NCBI GenBank assembly: GCA_937864275.1
Contig: CALMIW010000537.1
Coordinates: forward strand, 1-7,664
Direction of reading: 5' to 3'
From: an uncultured Dehalococcoidia bacterium
GTDB taxonomy: Bacteria; Chloroflexota; Dehalococcoidia; Tepidiformales; Tepidiformaceae
Length of the DNA stretch: 7,664 nt
Translations under genes and position numbers: made by a program
Notes under the pieces: model-generated
Seen by the model: only the letters and a program-made list of their open reading frames with translations
What the model was told of the DNA's origin: nothing
Database searches by the model: none
Part shown: one piece after another, positions 6,027 to 7,664 of the stretch
How the letters are laid out: every line of letters begins with the position of its first letter
Position numbering within the stretch: position 1 is the first letter of the stretch

Positions 6027-7292
6027 ATGATCTCGAGATGGTTCCAGAGCACCTTTCAATCGCTGCAGAACCCGCAGTACCGCACGCTCTGGATGGGCAC
6101 CACGGTCGCCTTCCTGGCCTTCATGATGTCGAGCATCGTCCAGTCGATCGTGGCGTTCGACCTGACCGGCAAGAACGGCGCCGTCGGCGTGGTGGCCCTG
6201 GGCCAGGGTCTTGCCACCATCGTGATCTCTCCGTTCGGCGGAGTGATCGCGGACCGGGTGTCGAAGCGCAGGCTCGTCCTCATCGGCCAGACGATCATCG
6301 GCCTGAACTTCCTGACCGTCGGCATCCTCATCGTCACGGACTCGATAACGATCCTCACACTCGCGTCGTCGACGTTCGTGATGGGCGCTGTGTTCTCGTT
6401 CATCGGGCCGGCGCGGCAGGCATGGATCGGCGAGCTGGTGAGCGGCGACGAGATGGGCAATGCCATCGCCATGCAACAGGTGGGCATGACACTCACGCGC
6501 GTCATCGGGCCGCTGCTCACGGCGGCGCTGGTTGCCATCGCCTTCATCGGGACGGGCGGAGCCTACCTCTTCATGAGCGGCATGTTCGGCTACGTGATTT
6601 TCACCCTCACACAGTTGCCGGGGACCAAGGCGCGGCCATCCGGCGGGAAGTCCATCCTCGGCGACTTCAAACTCGGGTTCAGCCACATCGCCAGCCGGCC
6701 GCGCCTTGCCCTGCTCGTCCCGTTGTTCATGGGCGTCATCATGTTCGGGTTTTCGTACCAGGTGGTTCTGCCGGGACTGCTGGAGAACGAACTCGGGCAC
6801 GACGCCGAGGACATGGGGCTGCTGTTTTTCGCGGGGGCACTCTCCGGGCTGGTGGTGACCCTGGTGGTGGCTAGCAAGGCGAGCGGTCCGAACGCCTGGC
6901 GAATGATGTTCGCCGGCGCAATCGTGCTCGGCGTCTCGCTGGGGCTCACGGCGCTTTCAGCGACGTTTTGGCAGGCGATGGTGATGATGTTCATCGCCGG
7001 CGCCGGCTCGAGCGCGTTCCAGCTGCTGAACAACTCGCTGATCATGCAGAACGCCGACCAGGCGTACTACGGGCGCGTCATGTCGCTAACGATGATGGCC
7101 TGGGGCATGAACGGTCTCGTCGGCTTCCCGATCGGGCTGGCCGCCGACGCGTTCGGCGAGCGCGAGACGATCTTCGTGCTCGCGTTGCTGGTCGTCGCCG
7201 TCACCACAGTAGCGATGATGATTCATGTATCCTTGAATCGCAGGTCCGCGAGCCAGCCAGCGCCACTGCCGACACTCGCCGGCGGCGACTGA
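6027..7292 (+). CDS. Major facilitator superfamily transporter (MFS_3/EntS-like exporter)
   Basis: A 421-aa inner-membrane protein with about 12 hydrophobic segments, roughly at 24-44, 55-75, 84-104, 108-128, 157-177, 179-197, 228-248, 263-283, 291-311, 315-337, 353-373 and 383-401. The loop after the second helix, GGVIADRVSKRR (71-82), is the MFS motif A equivalent in the form common to the EntS/MFS_3 exporter branch. FSFIGPARQAWIGELV (123-138) is also typical of that branch. Termini are probably cytoplasmic, with a short proline-rich polar tail after 402. The family exports siderophores, drugs and other small molecules, but the substrate cannot be named from sequence. The AGGA ribosome site supports the ATG. 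It follows gdhA on the same strand with a hairpin between them, so co-transcription is possible but not assured. Confidence 0.92.
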   Translation: MISRWFQSTFQSLQNPQYRTLWMGTTVAFLAFMMSSIVQSIVAFDLTGKNGAVGVVALGQGLATIVISPFGGVIADRVSKRRLVLIGQTIIGLNFLTVGILIVTDSITILTLASSTFVMGAVFSFIGPARQAWIGELVSGDEMGNAIAMQQVGMTLTRVIGPLLTAALVAIAFIGTGGAYLFMSGMFGYVIFTLTQLPGTKARPSGGKSILGDFKLGFSHIASRPRLALLVPLFMGVIMFGFSYQVVLPGLLENELGHDAEDMGLLFFAGALSGLVVTLVVASKASGPNAWRMMFAGAIVLGVSLGLTALSATFWQAMVMMFIAGAGSSAFQLLNNSLIMQNADQAYYGRVMSLTMMAWGMNGLVGFPIGLAADAFGERETIFVLALLVVAVTTVAMMIHVSLNRRSASQPAPLPTLAGGD

Positions 7293-7323
7293 AACTCCAG
7301 CCACAGGACACCGTGCACCGTTT

Positions 7324-7545
7324 ATGGGACGAGAAGAAATCGCAGCCCTCATCGCTATCCTCACCGCCGAAAACGAAGCAGGCCCATCGAGCCCCGTACG
7401 CGGGACCTGGTCGATTCATTTCGACAAGAAGAAGGGCGCGTTCACGTTCGACAAGTGCGAGAACGACGGGTATTGCGAAGAGCGCCCCGCGGTGATCGCC
7501 CTCGACGGCAAGGTGCTGGACCCCGGCGGCCCGCTGTTCGGCTAG
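7324..7545 (+). CDS. Small protein of unknown function (73 aa)
   Basis: I do not recognise this protein. It has a predicted N-terminal helix (REEIAALIAILTAENEA, residues 3-19), then a likely beta-rich stretch with GTWSIHFDKKKGAFTF (27-42), two cysteines in KCENDGYC (Cys45, Cys51), and a Gly/Pro-rich end (DPGGPLFG). There is no signal peptide or membrane segment. Coding is supported by mostly G/C third positions, especially in the second half, and by placement 31 nt after the MFS stop on the same strand. No ribosome site is well placed: an AGGA at 7305-7308 is 15 nt from the ATG, so the start is uncertain or leaderless. A minus-strand frame over the same bases looks like an antisense shadow, with arginine/serine-rich composition. 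Confidence 0.58.
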   Translation: MGREEIAALIAILTAENEAGPSSPVRGTWSIHFDKKKGAFTFDKCENDGYCEERPAVIALDGKVLDPGGPLFG

Positions 7546-7560
7546 GGCCGACACCAACCC

Positions 7561-7664
7561 CTAAACCCCGAAAAGCCCCGCCATTCGACTCCATTCCTCG
7601 GGACTCGGCGCGACGAGCAGGCCGCCCGTTCGGACGAGCGGCGAGTAGGGTTCGCCACTGAGGC
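7561..7664 (-). CDS. Probable C-terminal fragment of an unidentified gene, cut by the window edge
   Basis: On the minus strand a frame enters at 7662 and ends at the TAG at 7563-7561, encoding 33 residues such as EPYSPLVRTGG and PEEWSRMAGLFGV. Composition is balanced, with Trp, Tyr, Met and aliphatics, and about three quarters of third positions are G or C, as in the other genes here. It would converge on the 73-aa gene with 15 nt between stops. The fragment is too short to assign to a family. A second minus-strand frame is also open but is arginine-rich and looks like a shadow. Confidence 0.4.
   Translation of the reverse strand, partial: LSGEPYSPLVRTGGLLVAPSPEEWSRMAGLFGV

Noticed and set aside
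4757..6052. A 431-codon minus-strand frame antisense to gdhA.
   Set aside because: It is His/Arg/Pro-rich without recognisable motifs and is a shadow of high-GC codon use on the other strand; gdhA has full catalytic motifs.
5661..6800. A 379-codon minus-strand frame antisense to the MFS gene and the end of gdhA.
   Set aside because: Crosses two real genes and an intergenic hairpin and reads as charged low-complexity sequence.
1..7664. A new defence, mobile or secondary-metabolite system.
   Set aside because: No nucleases, transposases, recombinases, tandem spacer repeats, synthetase-type genes or toxin-antitoxin pairs are visible; the genes are mostly housekeeping enzymes and one exporter.

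Overview
This is an ordinary-looking chromosomal segment of a GC-rich bacterium (roughly two thirds G+C by eye, strong preference for G or C at third codon positions). It is densely packed with central-metabolism genes. A phosphohexomutase followed by an archaeal/actinobacterial/Chloroflexota-type bifunctional phosphoglucose/phosphomannose isomerase, several starts without a clear Shine-Dalgarno sequence, and a TTG start suggest a high-GC free-living lineage. My best guess is Chloroflexota (Dehalococcoidia-like), but this is inference and the phylum is not proven by anything here.

Layout. (1) 1-2873, plus strand: a tightly packed run of a 5'-truncated phosphoglucomutase/phosphomannomutase, a bifunctional phosphoglucose/phosphomannose isomerase (start and stop overlap as ATGA) and a cytoplasmic SGNH/GDSL hydrolase (7-nt gap). 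The first two interconvert hexose phosphates (Glc-1-P/Glc-6-P/Fru-6-P/Man-6-P/Man-1-P), supplying nucleotide-sugar precursors. (2) 2892-4614, minus strand: an NAD(P)-dependent 2-hydroxyacid dehydrogenase of the glyoxylate/hydroxypyruvate reductase type, then after 121 nt an orotate phosphoribosyltransferase-family protein. This block converges on block 1 with only 18 nt between stop codons. (3) 4721-7545, plus strand: a glutamate dehydrogenase divergent from the 2-hydroxyacid dehydrogenase across a 106-nt region, then an MFS exporter, then a 73-aa protein of unknown function. (4) 7561-7664, minus strand: a probable C-terminal end of another gene running off the window.

No RNA genes, insertion sequences, CRISPR arrays, prophage genes or defence genes were seen, and no convincing undescribed multi-gene system. 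No gene-free stretch exceeds 300 bases; the longest is the 121-nt gap at 3534-3654. The points most worth following up are in the enzymes themselves. The orotate phosphoribosyltransferase lacks the lysine-rich catalytic loop of its family while keeping the PRPP and orotate sites. The bifunctional isomerase has arginine where its family normally has the C-terminal active-site lysine. There are also two compact inverted repeats at gene ends and two unrecognised short coding regions at the right edge.
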